A DNA stretch of 64,000 nt from assembly GCF_036373705.1 (NCBI RefSeq), contig NC_089855.1:3372501-3436500 (forward strand), read 5' to 3'. This document shows positions 63,936 to 64,000 of the stretch, in pieces. The translations under genes were made by a program, and so were the position numbers. The notes under the pieces were generated by a model. It made no database searches. It saw only the letters and a program-made list of their open reading frames with translations, and was not told where the DNA came from. Source of the DNA: Amia ocellicauda (Eukaryota; Chordata; Actinopteri; Amiiformes; Amiidae). Each line of letters opens with the position of its first letter. The first letter of the stretch is position 1.

Positions 63936-64000
63936 GTGTGCAATCAGTCACTTGGCCCACAGACTGTCCACCCGTCAGACTGAGTGTAGAACAGATAGAT

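Overview
The window looks like repeat-rich nuclear DNA of a ray-finned fish. It has intact olfactory receptor (OR) genes of fish type, V-SINEs with a GGAT-type tail, and CR1 and L2 LINEs whose ORF1 carries an esterase. It also has fish-type Tc1 elements, a DIRS element, a BEL/Pao element and a Polinton/Maverick. I cannot name the species from sequence alone. No rRNA, tRNA gene or CRISPR was seen.

Host genes: three intact single-exon OR coding regions of exactly 325 codons lie on the minus strand (5,094-6,071; 22,543-23,520; 60,217-61,194). Each has the same 3' flank, a splice acceptor about 12-20 bp upstream of the ATG, and a stop codon inside an AATAAA signal. A conserved block further upstream (14,459-14,840; 24,689-25,050; 63,550-63,935) carries a TATA-like motif and a possible splice donor, and is probably the promoter and first non-coding exon. 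The OR locus therefore looks like three duplicated units into which transposons were later inserted.

Transposon layout: 1-3,520 is the 3' half of a degenerate BEL/Pao element with a 3' LTR. 6,394-12,140 is a hAT-like element (8-bp target duplication) containing a CR1 copy and a piggyBac-like element (TTAA duplication). 16,375-21,880 is a minus-strand DIRS retrotransposon. From about 26,890 to 56,362 a single CR1 LINE has been split by successive insertions: a Tc1-like element (27,318-28,536), a 14.5-kb Polinton (29,121-43,658), a 171-bp insertion (44,404-44,574), an L2 LINE with an attached Tc1-like element that was then tandemly duplicated (45,441-54,862), and a solo LTR (55,666-56,192).

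The Polinton is the most interesting object. It has a perfect 6-bp target duplication (TGGTTG), AGT...ACT termini and inverted repeats of about 0.7-0.8 kb containing GATA/TATC microsatellites. Rightward it carries a six-exon gene (30,636-32,341) whose introns are all phase 1, a decayed protein-primed DNA polymerase B, and two further open reading frames. Leftward from the right end it carries three small unassigned genes, a chromodomain integrase, a minor capsid (penton-like) protein, a small basic core-like protein and a major capsid gene that is itself split by a second Tc1-like element (37,249-38,468). I see no packaging ATPase and no adenovirus-type protease. Polymerase, integrase and major capsid genes all carry disabling lesions, so this is a dead endogenous copy, although several of its smaller genes remain open.
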